NCBI GenBank assembly: GCA_043804925.1
Contig: JAZDIP010000007.1
Span: 1 to 64,000 of the forward strand
From: ChocPot-Mid sp043804925
Lineage (GTDB): Bacteria; Bacteroidota; Ignavibacteria; Kapaibacteriales; UBA2268
Reading direction: 5' to 3'
Length of the DNA stretch: 64,000 bases
Part shown: piece by piece, positions 18,311-27,086 of the stretch
How the letters are laid out: each line of letters begins with the position of its first letter
Numbering within the stretch: position 1 is the first letter of the stretch
Translations under genes and position numbers: made by a program
The notes under the pieces: model-generated
The model's input: the letters and a program-made list of their open reading frames with translations, nothing else
Database searches by the model: none
Told to the model about the DNA's origin: nothing

Positions 18311-19369
18311 TTTAAAATCCGGCACCAGCACAGACCTTTTTGTGTATTTATGTGCTAATGTATTTTCAAACACTTCATTAATTTGTGACATAGGGAATGT
18401 TTCGACAAATGGAGATATATCCAGTTTCCCGCTTGCTATTAGTTCAACAACCTCAGGATATAATTCCGGTTTGCATCCCCAAGTACCGATAATCTTTGCA
18501 TCGAATGCCATCAAATTACTCAACCGGACTTCAAGTTTGTCAAGTGTAAATCCTACTATTGACAAAGTTCCGGCAAAATTCAGTAATGCAAATCCTAATT
18601 CCTGCCCCGGTTTAGTTCCTGATAATTCGAGAATCTTCCACATGTATCGGGAAACACCCAATTCTTTAGCAATTCCTTTAATATTATCCTTAATAGTTTT
18701 AATGTCCATTCCTTTAATATTTAATGTAGCATCAATGCCATTTTCTTTGGCAATATTCAATTTGACATCATCTACATCGAGAGCGAGAACCTTAGCACCC
18801 ATAATTTTTGCAAGCAAAGCACCATAAATACCTACTCCACCTACTCCAATGCAGATGGCAAAATCACCGGATTCAAGTTCTGATTTCTTTAGCACCTGAT
18901 AAGGTGTCGTTACAGCATCTGCTATTACTGCCAATTGCTGAAATGAAAATTTTTCAAGTACTTTATCAGGAACTACACAGAAATTTTTATAAGGAGCAAC
19001 GATATGTGATGCAAAACCTCCCTGGAAATCATTTCCAGGCATAAGCTGTTTTTGACACATATTTCCTCTTCCTCGTTTACAAAGCTCGCATTCTCCACAA
19101 GGGAGAACCGCTGGAATAATTACTTTCTTTCCAACCCATTCATCCGGTCCTGAAATAACTTCACCGGCAATTTCGTGACCTAACGTTAGTGGAAGAGGAT
19201 GTTTAGTCGGTACTCCAAAATACCAGAAACTTAAATCGGTATGACAAACACCACAACCGGCTATTTTTACGATTGCTTCACCTTCTTTTATTTCAGGCAT
19301 AGGTGATTCAACCAGTTCAAATGGCTTTTTTAATTCAGTCATTTGCCATTGCATAATTTTTTCAGACAT
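18308..19369 (-). CDS. had: 6-hydroxycyclohex-1-ene-1-carbonyl-CoA dehydrogenase (zinc-type)
   Basis: This enzyme oxidises 6-hydroxycyclohex-1-ene-1-carbonyl-CoA to the 6-oxo compound with NAD+. The 353-residue protein is a medium-chain alcohol dehydrogenase: catalytic zinc ligands in AGCGVCHTDL (about 32-41) and GHEIAGEV (about 64), the structural zinc quartet CGECELCKRGRGNMC (about 91-105), and the Rossmann motif GVGGVGIYGA (about 174). It matches Had/BamQ/BzdX in length and context, between oah and the molybdenum-hydroxylase genes. GGAG lies upstream of ATG 19369. Confidence 0.9.
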   Translation of the reverse strand: MSEKIMQWQMTELKKPFELVESPMPEIKEGEAIVKIAGCGVCHTDLSFWYFGVPTKHPLPLTLGHEIAGEVISGPDEWVGKKVIIPAVLPCGECELCKRGRGNMCQKQLMPGNDFQGGFASHIVAPYKNFCVVPDKVLEKFSFQQLAVIADAVTTPYQVLKKSELESGDFAICIGVGGVGIYGALLAKIMGAKVLALDVDDVKLNIAKENGIDATLNIKGMDIKTIKDNIKGIAKELGVSRYMWKILELSGTKPGQELGFALLNFAGTLSIVGFTLDKLEVRLSNLMAFDAKIIGTWGCKPELYPEVVELIASGKLDISPFVETFPMSQINEVFENTLAHKYTKRSVLVPDFK

Positions 19370-19399
19370 GGCTACTCCTTAATAAATAATACATATTTT

Positions 19400-22198
19400 T
19401 CATTTACTCTTTTCTTTAATAGCTTTTAATATCTTTTCGGGAGTAATGGGTAATTCCTTAATTCTTACTCCTACTGCATCTTCAATCGCATTTGCAATTG
19501 CACCCAAAATGGGTAATGTTGCACCTTCGCCGACTTCTTTAGCACCATAAGGACCTGCAGGTTCGTAGCTATCAACAATTGTTGAATGCATAGCAGGTAC
19601 ATCCGCTGAAGTTGCAATTAAATAATTATGAAGGTCGGAATTGAGCATTTTTCCTTTGAAATCAAACACTTCATTTTCAAACAACGTTTCACTCATTCCC
19701 ATTACGACAGCACCTTCTACCTGACCTTCGACAGCCATGGGATTAACTGCGGTTCCGCAATCGTGAGCATCCCAGAAATTGAGTATTTTTACTTTACCGG
19801 TTTCAGTATCTACTTCAACTTCACATACTGATGCCCCATAAGAGTAAGCAGGTGATGTACCGACAGCCGCACCTTTGTATTTTCCTCCCAATCCTTCGGG
19901 AGGCGAGTAATGGCCTTCTCCAACGAGTGGTCCGTATTTTGAGAAATAATGAAATCCGGCTTTATGCCACGGAATATTTTTCTCAGGTGAATCTTTAACG
20001 AAAACGATATTTTCCTTTGCATCGAGTTTTTCTTTTTCAATTCCCATAATTTCAGAAGATGCAAATAATATTTTTTCTTTCACCCTTTCACCTGCCATTT
20101 TACTTGCGTTTCCACCCATCAAAGTTACACGGCTGGAATATGCACCAAATCCGATTGGAGTCAAATCACTATCAGCAGAAACGACAGAGATTTTATCAAG
20201 AGTGATTCCCATTGCTTCTGCGGCTGCTTGAGCCAATACTGTATCCGAACCTTGTCCTATATCAGCATCACCAATAAACAGAATAGCTTTTGAGCCATCT
20301 TCTTCTACTTTTATTATCGCATTTGAATGAGGAAATTTTGAACGATATATAGGATACCCTGCTCCTGAAACAAAACCACCACAACCAATGCCAATCCCTC
20401 TTCCATAAGGTAATTTGCCTTTCTTTTCATCCCATCCGGCTTTTTTTCGAACGGTTTCAAGACATGCTTTGAATTCACAAGAATGAATATCCAAATCATT
20501 ACATGTGTGATATTCGGGTTCCATCGCATTTTTCAACCGTATTTCAATATGGTCCATTCCAATATCGTCAGCTATCATTGAAAGCAAGGATTCAAAAGCA
20601 AATCGCGGATGAGGACAGCCATGCCCTCGAAAAGCACCACATGGCGGTAGGTTAGTATTTACACGAAATCCATCATATTTATAATTATCGAATTTATATT
20701 GTGTAGCATGCATAGAACCTGCATAGTATGTAGTAACAACACCGAAACTGGAATATGCACCTCCTTCGAGAATGACTTTTTGTTTAACTGCTGTAATAGT
20801 CCCATCTTTCTTAACACCTATTTTCAAGTCAATATACTGTTTATGTCTTCCACGACCATAAAGGTACATTTCTTCACGTGTGAATTTCATTTTAACAGGT
20901 TGTCCGGCTATTTTAGCCAGAAAGATTGACAAAACTTCGAGAATATTTGTTGCCGCTTTGGCTCCGAAACCACCTCCTACGTTTGTCATAATTACTCGTA
21001 TATCACCCATTGGTATTCCCAAAATCCTAGTCAACTGATGATGTACATAGTGAACCACCTGAGTTGAAGTATATAAAGTAACTCTTCCGTGCCTGTCCCA
21101 CTCAGCTATTGCACAATGTGGCTCAATAGGATTTTGATAAGTTCTGTTACCGACAAATCTTTCTTCCCGGATGAAATCAGCTTCGGCAAATCCTTTTTCA
21201 ATATCTCCGAAATGATGGTCAACATGTGTGTTTATATTATTTTCATATTTATCTTCAAATAATCTGGGTGCACCATCTTTCATCGCTTCATAAGGGTCAA
21301 AAACAGCAGGAAGTTCTTCATACTCTACTTCTATCAACTCCAAAGCTCTATAACAAGTTTCTTCATCAACTGCGGCAACAGCGGCAATAACATCTCCGAT
21401 ATATCTTACTTTATCTTTTGCTAAAATATTTTCATCGTATCTCGGTGGAGAAGTTCCGTATGTTAGATCAGGAACATCAGCACCTGTAAGAATTACCTTG
21501 ACACCTTTTAGTCTTTTTGCTTTTTCTGTATTTATTGACTTTATATTTGCATGAGCATATGGACTCAACAAGGTTTTACCAAATAACATATTTGGAAGAG
21601 AAATATCATCTGTGTATAATGCCCTACCGGTTGCTTTGTCAGGAGCATCAAGTTTTGGAAGCCGCTTACCAACAACCGAAAGATTCATTGCTGATTTTTG
21701 TGGTTGATATTCAATTTCTTGGGGTACTCTTCCATGAAGATATTCAACGGCTGTTTCGACAGCTTCAAATATTTTCTGATAGCCGGTACATCTGCACAAG
21801 TTTCCACTCAGACCTTTTTTAATCTCATCAAGAGTTGGATTTGGATTTTCATCCAGCAAAGATTTTACCCTCAATATCATCCCAGGAGTACAAAAGCCAC
21901 ACTGAATTGCACCCTTTTCAACAAATGCCCTCTGGATTGGATGTAATTCCTCGCCTTGGGCTAATCCTTCAATAGTTTCTATCGTAGAACCATCAGCTTC
22001 GAGTGCAAGAACCAGGCAGGAATTAACGGCTTTTCCATCGAGAATGACTGTGCAAGCTCCGCAATCACCGGAATTGCATCCTCGTTTTGTACCGGTTAGC
22101 TTTAATTCGTCCCGTAGCAAATCTAGCAACGTGGTATTAGGTTTTACAGCTACCTCGTAATCGGTATTATTGACATTTATATTGATTATTTGTTTCAT
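19400..22198 (-). CDS. Xanthine-dehydrogenase-family molybdenum hydroxylase, fused [2Fe-2S] and molybdopterin subunits
   Basis: This 932-residue fusion has an N-terminal plant-type [2Fe-2S] domain (RGCNSGDCGACTV, about 38-50), a second [2Fe-2S] domain (CGFCTPGM and LCRCTGYQ, about 99-140), then the large molybdopterin domain from VVGKRLPKLDAPDKATG onward. The active-site Glu lies in the C-terminal GAKEVGEGATLP motif (about 891). In 4-hydroxybenzoyl-CoA reductase these parts are separate HcrC and HcrA chains. The location between had and the benzoyl-CoA reductase genes suggests a role on a substituted aromatic such as 4-hydroxybenzoyl-CoA, but other substrates (purines, N-heterocycles) are possible. 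AAAGGAATAA precedes the ATG. Confidence 0.85.
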   Translation of the reverse strand: MKQIININVNNTDYEVAVKPNTTLLDLLRDELKLTGTKRGCNSGDCGACTVILDGKAVNSCLVLALEADGSTIETIEGLAQGEELHPIQRAFVEKGAIQCGFCTPGMILRVKSLLDENPNPTLDEIKKGLSGNLCRCTGYQKIFEAVETAVEYLHGRVPQEIEYQPQKSAMNLSVVGKRLPKLDAPDKATGRALYTDDISLPNMLFGKTLLSPYAHANIKSINTEKAKRLKGVKVILTGADVPDLTYGTSPPRYDENILAKDKVRYIGDVIAAVAAVDEETCYRALELIEVEYEELPAVFDPYEAMKDGAPRLFEDKYENNINTHVDHHFGDIEKGFAEADFIREERFVGNRTYQNPIEPHCAIAEWDRHGRVTLYTSTQVVHYVHHQLTRILGIPMGDIRVIMTNVGGGFGAKAATNILEVLSIFLAKIAGQPVKMKFTREEMYLYGRGRHKQYIDLKIGVKKDGTITAVKQKVILEGGAYSSFGVVTTYYAGSMHATQYKFDNYKYDGFRVNTNLPPCGAFRGHGCPHPRFAFESLLSMIADDIGMDHIEIRLKNAMEPEYHTCNDLDIHSCEFKACLETVRKKAGWDEKKGKLPYGRGIGIGCGGFVSGAGYPIYRSKFPHSNAIIKVEEDGSKAILFIGDADIGQGSDTVLAQAAAEAMGITLDKISVVSADSDLTPIGFGAYSSRVTLMGGNASKMAGERVKEKILFASSEIMGIEKEKLDAKENIVFVKDSPEKNIPWHKAGFHYFSKYGPLVGEGHYSPPEGLGGKYKGAAVGTSPAYSYGASVCEVEVDTETGKVKILNFWDAHDCGTAVNPMAVEGQVEGAVVMGMSETLFENEVFDFKGKMLNSDLHNYLIATSADVPAMHSTIVDSYEPAGPYGAKEVGEGATLPILGAIANAIEDAVGVRIKELPITPEKILKAIKEKSK

Positions 22199-22210
22199 TT
22201 ATTCCTTTCA

Positions 22211-22267
22211 GATTTCAGATTTTAGATTTTAGATATTAGATATTAGATTTTAGATATTAGATTTTAG
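22211..22267. repeat. 7-bp-period repeat, left flank of the four-helix-bundle gene
   Basis: About eight units of ATTTTAG / ATATTAG type run in tandem. They overlap the last codons and the stop codon (22250-22252) of the four-helix-bundle gene. The same units appear in the same orientation on the minus strand at 22619-22648, on the other side of that gene. Confidence 0.8.
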
Positions 22268-22609
22268 TTTGTTCATAAAACTATTAATCATTTTTTGTTC
22301 CTCATTTAACATAATTAATATTTCATTTATGTGATTATCATTGAGTAATTCTAACTTTTGAATACAAAGTAATTGAGTTTCAAGTTCATATGCAGAACCT
22401 AAAGCTATTTCGAGAAATCGTTTTAATTCTTTTTGACTACTTCTGCTACTCCCTTCAGCAATATTCGATGGAATTGAAAAAGCTGCCCGTGTTATCTGAC
22501 TTCTAATAGCATATTTTTCATCATTAGGAAGTTTTTTTGATAGTTCATATATTAACAATACCAAATCCATTCCTTTTTGCCATATTTTAAATTTTTTAAA
22601 TTCAGTCAT
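22250..22609 (-). CDS. Four-helix bundle protein (S23 / 23S rRNA intervening-sequence protein family)
   Basis: This 119-residue all-helical protein has the family hallmarks: an N-terminal KFKIWQKGMDLVLLIYELSK (residues 6-25), the central ITRAAFSIPSNIAEGSSR (about 39-56) and a C-terminal helix pair. Relatives are encoded inside 23S rRNA intervening sequences, occur as stand-alone genes scattered through Bacteroidota genomes, and include the Avd protein of diversity-generating retroelements. Here it separates the molybdopterin and FAD subunit genes of one enzyme and is bordered on both sides by the same heptamer repeat, so it looks like an insertion. Its last codons are repeat-derived. Function is unknown. 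Confidence 0.85.
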   Translation of the reverse strand: MTEFKKFKIWQKGMDLVLLIYELSKKLPNDEKYAIRSQITRAAFSIPSNIAEGSSRSSQKELKRFLEIALGSAYELETQLLCIQKLELLNDNHINEILIMLNEEQKMINSFMNKLKSNI

Positions 22610-22618
22610 TTTGTTCTT

Positions 22619-22648
22619 TCTAATATCTAAAATCTAAAGTCTAACATC
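22619..22648. repeat. 7-bp-period repeat, right flank of the four-helix-bundle gene
   Basis: On the minus strand it reads as units GTTAGACTTTAGATTTTAG and ATATTAG. It supplies the final codons (DVRL) and TAG stop of the FAD-subunit gene, so the repeat enters the end of an old reading frame. Confidence 0.75.
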
Positions 22649-23524
22649 TTTGCATTTATCAATAGCTTTTAATAATACTCTTTGTGTCAAAACATTTACA
22701 ATATTTCTTCTGTATACTGCAGAAGATCGTATATCATCAATCGGTAATACCTCTGATGAAGCAGCACTACCAACCTGCTTAAGTACTTCAGAATCTTTAT
22801 TTAAATTTTTGATGTTTGTATTTTTTAAAACAGAGATAGCTTTTTCACTTTTCATTGGTGTAGGTGCACAAGCACCAATAACGATATTTGCATCTGTAAT
22901 TATATCTTTTTCAACAACGACTGAGACCGACACTGATGCGACCGATATTGAAGCTGATTCTCTTAATCCAAATTTTTCAAAATGAGTTCCGAAATTATTT
23001 TTAGGTTTAGGTACAATTATATTTAACAACAGTTCACCTTTATTTAATGAATTGATATGATGCCCAATAAAGAAATCAGAAGCATTTATTAAGCGTTTGC
23101 CGATCTCAGAGCCAATCTCAAGAGAAGCATTGTAAATCATCAGAATAGGAGCACTGTCCGCACATGAAGCACAAGTACATAAATTACCACCAATTGTTGC
23201 AGTGTTTCTTATCTGGTGTGTTCCTATTGTCAAAACCGCATTGGCTAACGCCGGAAGATACTTTTTAATTATTTTTGATTCAGCAATTTGATTATGTGAA
23301 GCACAGGAACCTATAATAATATTCTCATCCGTTTCAGCAATACTCTTCAAGCTGTGAATGCATTTCAATGAGATAATGTTATCGAAAGTACGAACACCCT
23401 GTTTCATTTCAACCAATAAATCGGTACCACCTGCTAATATTGCAGAATTATCTTCGGATTTTAACAATCCGTAAACTTCTTCTAAAGTTTTTGGATTATA
23501 ATATTTTAATTCGGGAATAAACAT
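22634..23524 (-). CDS. FAD-binding subunit of the molybdenum hydroxylase (CoxM/XdhB/HcrB family)
   Basis: This 296-residue protein has the FAD pyrophosphate motif ILAGGTDLLVEMKQG (about 29-43), the second FAD loop TIGGNLCTCASCADSAP (about 110-126) and a CO-dehydrogenase flavoprotein C-terminal domain. It passes electrons between the [2Fe-2S] clusters and an external carrier. The HcrB subunit of 4-hydroxybenzoyl-CoA reductase has an extra loop of about 40 residues holding a [4Fe-4S] cluster. Here there are three Cys right after GGNL but no inserted loop, so the extra cluster appears absent. It is upstream of the fused subunit gene, with the four-helix-bundle gene in between. Confidence 0.85.
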   Translation of the reverse strand: MFIPELKYYNPKTLEEVYGLLKSEDNSAILAGGTDLLVEMKQGVRTFDNIISLKCIHSLKSIAETDENIIIGSCASHNQIAESKIIKKYLPALANAVLTIGTHQIRNTATIGGNLCTCASCADSAPILMIYNASLEIGSEIGKRLINASDFFIGHHINSLNKGELLLNIIVPKPKNNFGTHFEKFGLRESASISVASVSVSVVVEKDIITDANIVIGACAPTPMKSEKAISVLKNTNIKNLNKDSEVLKQVGSAASSEVLPIDDIRSSAVYRRNIVNVLTQRVLLKAIDKCKDVRL

Positions 23525-23543
23525 AAAATCATCATAAAATTAT

Positions 23544-24317
23544 TTATTTATCTAAATCATTAATTAAATTATTTTTTTCCATAATAATTTTCGCTGCTAT
23601 GCTCACAGCAATTTCCTTTGCTGATTGAGAATTAATTTCCAATCCGATCGGCATATCAACTTTATCTATCAAATCTTCATTAATTCCAATTTCAATCAGC
23701 TTTTTCCGCATACCTCTTATTTTATTCTTGCTCCCCATAAGCCCAAGATATGCCCATTCTTTTTTAATACAATTCGAAATAATATCCCAATCCTGTTTGT
23801 GCTCATAAGTCATTATAGTTATAAATGTTTTGTTGTCATATTGCATATTATTCAAATATTCAATAAAACCTAAATGAACCGTTGTACATCCTTTTATATT
23901 CCACTCATCAATTATTTCTTTCCTATCATCAATAACGGTTATATTAAAACCAATATCTCTGCAGACTTCAACCAATGCTTTAGCAACATGTCCCCCTCCA
24001 AAAATAAAAAGCTTACAATTTTGATTTACCGGTTCAAAGAATATTTCAACGATACCGCCACAACTTGTATCTTCTTTACTTATTAATTCTATTTCTTTCT
24101 TTTTGCTTTTAGTTGTATGAAGCATTTCTCTGGCAACAGTGATAGTATTGTTTTCAGTTAAGCCACCACCGACAGTGCCAAAAGTCGTATCGGCTGTAAC
24201 AATCATCTTAGCACCTTCTTTCAAAGGTGTAGAACCTTTGGCTCCAATAATGGTGCAGAGAACCAAATCAATCCCCTTACTATTCAATTCTATTATTTTT
24301 TCAAAAATCTTAATCAT
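23544..24317 (-). CDS. XdhC/CoxI-family molybdenum-cofactor maturation factor
   Basis: XdhC-type chaperones bind the molybdenum cofactor, see to its sulfuration and insert it into xanthine-dehydrogenase-family enzymes. The 257-residue protein has the XdhC N-terminal pattern (CTIIGAKGSTPLKEGAKMIV, about 21-40; GTVGGG, about 47-52), a conserved Cys in EDTSCGG, and a C-terminal Rossmann-like domain (KLFIFGGGHVAKAL, about 102-115; LGLMGSKNK). It overlaps the upstream mocA-like gene by 8 bp. Together they form the maturation module for the neighbouring hydroxylase. Confidence 0.88.
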   Translation of the reverse strand: MIKIFEKIIELNSKGIDLVLCTIIGAKGSTPLKEGAKMIVTADTTFGTVGGGLTENNTITVAREMLHTTKSKKKEIELISKEDTSCGGIVEIFFEPVNQNCKLFIFGGGHVAKALVEVCRDIGFNITVIDDRKEIIDEWNIKGCTTVHLGFIEYLNNMQYDNKTFITIMTYEHKQDWDIISNCIKKEWAYLGLMGSKNKIRGMRKKLIEIGINEDLIDKVDMPIGLEINSQSAKEIAVSIAAKIIMEKNNLINDLDK

Positions 24318-24924
24318 AAGTATACCCGAAATATTTCTTATAATCTTCAGGAGTATTAATATTAATCAAAACACTTGCATCATTAACCGAACAATCAATT
24401 CTTTGACATTCTTTTAAAACTTCCTTCAAATTTGAATTTACATTATCAACTGATAATACATGATTCATAACTTCATTTCCAAGCAAAATGGGATGTCCCC
24501 CTTTTTTCAAATAATTTGGTACAACATAAGCATTACCCTTTCTTCTGGACAATAGAGTTGTCAATACTGTTTTAGTGATAAAAGGATTGTCTGCATTTTG
24601 CACAAAACAATAATTAACATCACTCATTTCCAATAATCCGATTTGAACTGAATAAAATCTCTCATATTCCGGATGTGAATTATGAATAAAAAGTACTGAA
24701 TCAACTTCCTTAAATTCGTTTTTTATACTTAACCATTTCTTATTCTTATAGTCGATTGTTATAACTATATGACAGCACCCAATAGCTAAATATGAATCAA
24801 TGATTTTTTCGATAAAAAGATGATTATTGTCATATCGCAAAAATGGTTTTAGAGTCCCCATTCTATCCGAAGACCCTGCAGCAAGAATCAATGCTCCAAC
24901 GCTATTTATGTTTTCACTATTCAT
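24310..24924 (-). CDS. mocA: MobA/MocA-like molybdopterin nucleotidyltransferase
   Basis: The 204-residue protein has the nucleotidyltransferase signature ILAAGSSDRMGTLKPF (about 13-28), the metal-binding Asp in VQNADNPFI (about 112) and the GGHPILL loop. MocA adds CMP to molybdopterin to form the MCD cofactor used by xanthine-dehydrogenase-family enzymes; MobA adds GMP. The pairing with xdhC and a molybdenum hydroxylase favours MocA, which is inference. Its ATG (24924) lies inside a heptamer repeat (ATTCATT units), so the ribosome binding region is repeat-derived. Confidence 0.8.
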   Translation of the reverse strand: MNSENINSVGALILAAGSSDRMGTLKPFLRYDNNHLFIEKIIDSYLAIGCCHIVITIDYKNKKWLSIKNEFKEVDSVLFIHNSHPEYERFYSVQIGLLEMSDVNYCFVQNADNPFITKTVLTTLLSRRKGNAYVVPNYLKKGGHPILLGNEVMNHVLSVDNVNSNLKEVLKECQRIDCSVNDASVLININTPEDYKKYFGYTYD

Positions 24925-24965
24925 TATTCATTATTCATTATTCATTTTTCACTATTCGCTTTTCT
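24911..24965. repeat. 7-bp-period repeat covering the mocA start codon
   Basis: Tandem ATTCATT units degrade into TTTCACT/ATTCGCT/TTTCTCT. On the minus strand the units read AATGAAT and contain the ATG used by the mocA-like gene, with further ATGs every 7 bp that run into stops. Confidence 0.75.
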
Positions 24966-25928
24966 CTATTTAAATTGCCTCCCAAAATTTTTATCCGTTA
25001 TTGCTCTCACTAAATTAGTAAATGTCAAATTCAGTGGTGTTCGTATATAATGCTTTCTGCCGTAAGCAACAATTTTTCCGTTCATATATTCAATTTCGGT
25101 TTCTCTCTTATTCATCAAGTCCACTGCTAAAGAAGGAAAGTGATTTCCTGCATTATTTAAATATCTTAAACATAATTTTACAAAGTTTTTCTCGAAAGTA
25201 ATATCTTCGGCTTTGGCAACAGCTACCGCCTCTAAAATAATTCTTTCAACAATTTCCTTTGTATCAGGAATAACCATAGCTTCGTGCATGGTTAATCTTG
25301 AGATAGCACAGAGAGGACTTAAAGCGGCATTTAAAATGGTTTTTTGCCAGATTTTATTTGTCATATCAAATGAATCAGTACTTTGAGTTAGCAGGTCAAC
25401 TGACGTAAGAATCTCGGAATACCAGTCTGCAACATCTTTTCTTGAATCATCTCTTGAAGCAATATAATTAGGCGGATTGAAAAAAGTAACATTAACCACA
25501 TTAGGTGCAGATAAATTACCTGCAAAATTTACAACCATTCTGAATATTCTCGATTCGGGAAAATGACTTGTATATTTATGTGCAACACCAATTCCATTTT
25601 GAGCACTCAATATAAGCAGGTTTTTGTTTTTATTTTCTTTTTCTATTTGGTCTAAAATAAAATCTACATGATATGCTTTCGATGAACAAATCAGTATATC
25701 TATACCGGAATTAAGGACTTCTTTTAATGATAGAAAAACATTCGAATGCTTTGACTTTTTATTCATTATTCCTTCAAGAATGATTCCTTCTTTTTTGATT
25801 AAGTTGATTTTTTCTTCTATTACGTCGCATAGCACTAAATCACAACCGGCTGCATCGAGGTGGTGAGCTAATATTAAGCCGACAGGACCAAGTCCTACAA
25901 TCCCGATTTTATATTTTTTTGCATTCAT
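24966..25928 (-). CDS. Ketopantoate reductase (ApbA/PanE) family oxidoreductase, copy 1
   Basis: This 320-residue protein has an N-terminal Rossmann motif IGIVGLGPVGLILAHHLDAA (about 8-27), the ILSAQNGIG loop (about 105) and a C-terminal helical domain (IWQKTILNAALSPLCAI, about 188-204) like PanE. PanE family members reduce 2-oxo acids with NADPH, and some prefer bulky aromatic or branched 2-oxo acids (D-mandelate dehydrogenase type). A close paralogue lies at 27087-28052 on the other side of a HisC-like aminotransferase. A plain pantothenate role is unlikely for a tandem pair in an aromatic cluster; the real substrate is unknown. Confidence 0.75.
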   Translation of the reverse strand: MNAKKYKIGIVGLGPVGLILAHHLDAAGCDLVLCDVIEEKINLIKKEGIILEGIMNKKSKHSNVFLSLKEVLNSGIDILICSSKAYHVDFILDQIEKENKNKNLLILSAQNGIGVAHKYTSHFPESRIFRMVVNFAGNLSAPNVVNVTFFNPPNYIASRDDSRKDVADWYSEILTSVDLLTQSTDSFDMTNKIWQKTILNAALSPLCAISRLTMHEAMVIPDTKEIVERIILEAVAVAKAEDITFEKNFVKLCLRYLNNAGNHFPSLAVDLMNKRETEIEYMNGKIVAYGRKHYIRTPLNLTFTNLVRAITDKNFGRQFK

Positions 25929-25945
25929 TTCTATTCCTTAACAAT

Positions 25946-27046
25946 TTAAAATTTAAATTCTGACAGCGTTTCTTCAAGTTTATCTGCAAAAATCTCATTT
26001 TCTTCCTGTAACCCTATCGTTACCCTTATGCAGTGAGGAAGCCCGAATGCAGCTAATCCTCTGATTATCACTCCTTTTTCAAGCATTCTATTACAAACTT
26101 TATCAACAGTTTCTTTTGAATCGTGAATGCTCATGATAAAATTAGCATCGGATTTCACATATTTCACATCCAACTTATCATAAACTTCATAAATAAATTG
26201 TTTGCCTCTTGCATTCAATTCGAGGTAATAATCCAAAAACTGATAATCGGTCAAAGCAGCAACACCGGCCATTTGGGAAGGGACTCCCGGTTCGAAAGGC
26301 AACCTTACTTTATATAGATTTGTAATTAGTTCGTCATTTGCAAATCCATAACCCAAGCGAATACCTGCAAGTCCGTATGCTTTGGAAAAAGTTCTCAGTG
26401 TTATAACATTATCATATCTATAGTCCAAAGAATCAGGATAATCAGAATGTCCCTTAACAAATTCAAAATATGCCTCATCTAAAATTATTAAAATATCAGG
26501 AGATACTTTTTTGTGAAATTCCTCAAATTCTTTTTTCGTAAAAATATTTCCTGTAGGATTATTCGGATTAACTAAATAAATTATTTTTGTTTTTGGAGTA
26601 ATCGCATTGGCTATAGCTTCAAGGTCAAACCGATAATCTTTTAAGGGCACAGTAATCATATTAACGCCACGAGCTTTCACTATCACATAGAATCCGACAA
26701 ATGTGCCTTCGGATGTTAAGACATCATCATCATCGTGAAGAAAAGTCCTGATTATAACACTCATGATTGCTTCTGAACCATGTCCTGTTATAATATTTTC
26801 AGTTTTAATATTATGTACTTCTGATAATTTTGCCCTTAATATTTTTCCTGCAATATCGGGATATCTGTGAATCTGATGAATAGAGCCAATCATTGCCTGG
26901 ATTGCTTGCGGAGAAACACCGAGGGGATTTTCGTTGGAAGCAAGTTTAATTACTTTACTTAATCCGAATTCCTGCATAACATCCTCGATTGGTTTCCCGG
27001 GATTGTATGGTTTTAGTTCTTCAATATGTTTTGGCACCAAAGCCAT
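25946..27046 (-). CDS. hisC: Histidinol-phosphate aminotransferase-like class I/II aminotransferase
   Basis: This PLP-dependent aminotransferase of about 366 residues has LASNENPLGVSP near the N-terminus, NPNNPTGN (about 160), ILDEAYFEF and the PLP-binding Lys in TFSKAYGLAGIR (about 220). I use ATG 27046 with GGAG upstream; a TTG at 27058 would add four residues. HisC-like enzymes often also accept phenylalanine and tyrosine. No other his genes are nearby, and it is sandwiched between two ketopantoate-reductase-like genes. A role in transamination of an aromatic 2-oxo acid is plausible but not shown. Confidence 0.8.
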   Translation of the reverse strand: MALVPKHIEELKPYNPGKPIEDVMQEFGLSKVIKLASNENPLGVSPQAIQAMIGSIHQIHRYPDIAGKILRAKLSEVHNIKTENIITGHGSEAIMSVIIRTFLHDDDDVLTSEGTFVGFYVIVKARGVNMITVPLKDYRFDLEAIANAITPKTKIIYLVNPNNPTGNIFTKKEFEEFHKKVSPDILIILDEAYFEFVKGHSDYPDSLDYRYDNVITLRTFSKAYGLAGIRLGYGFANDELITNLYKVRLPFEPGVPSQMAGVAALTDYQFLDYYLELNARGKQFIYEVYDKLDVKYVKSDANFIMSIHDSKETVDKVCNRMLEKGVIIRGLAAFGLPHCIRVTIGLQEENEIFADKLEETLSEFKF

Positions 27047-27086
27047 TTTTATCTCCAATTTATTAAGTTAATTCAAAGTTCGCTTA

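Noticed and set aside
25946..27046. Assignment of the HisC-like gene to histidine biosynthesis
   Set aside because: No other his genes are near and it lies inside an aromatic cluster between two PanE-like genes; the family name is kept only as a similarity label.
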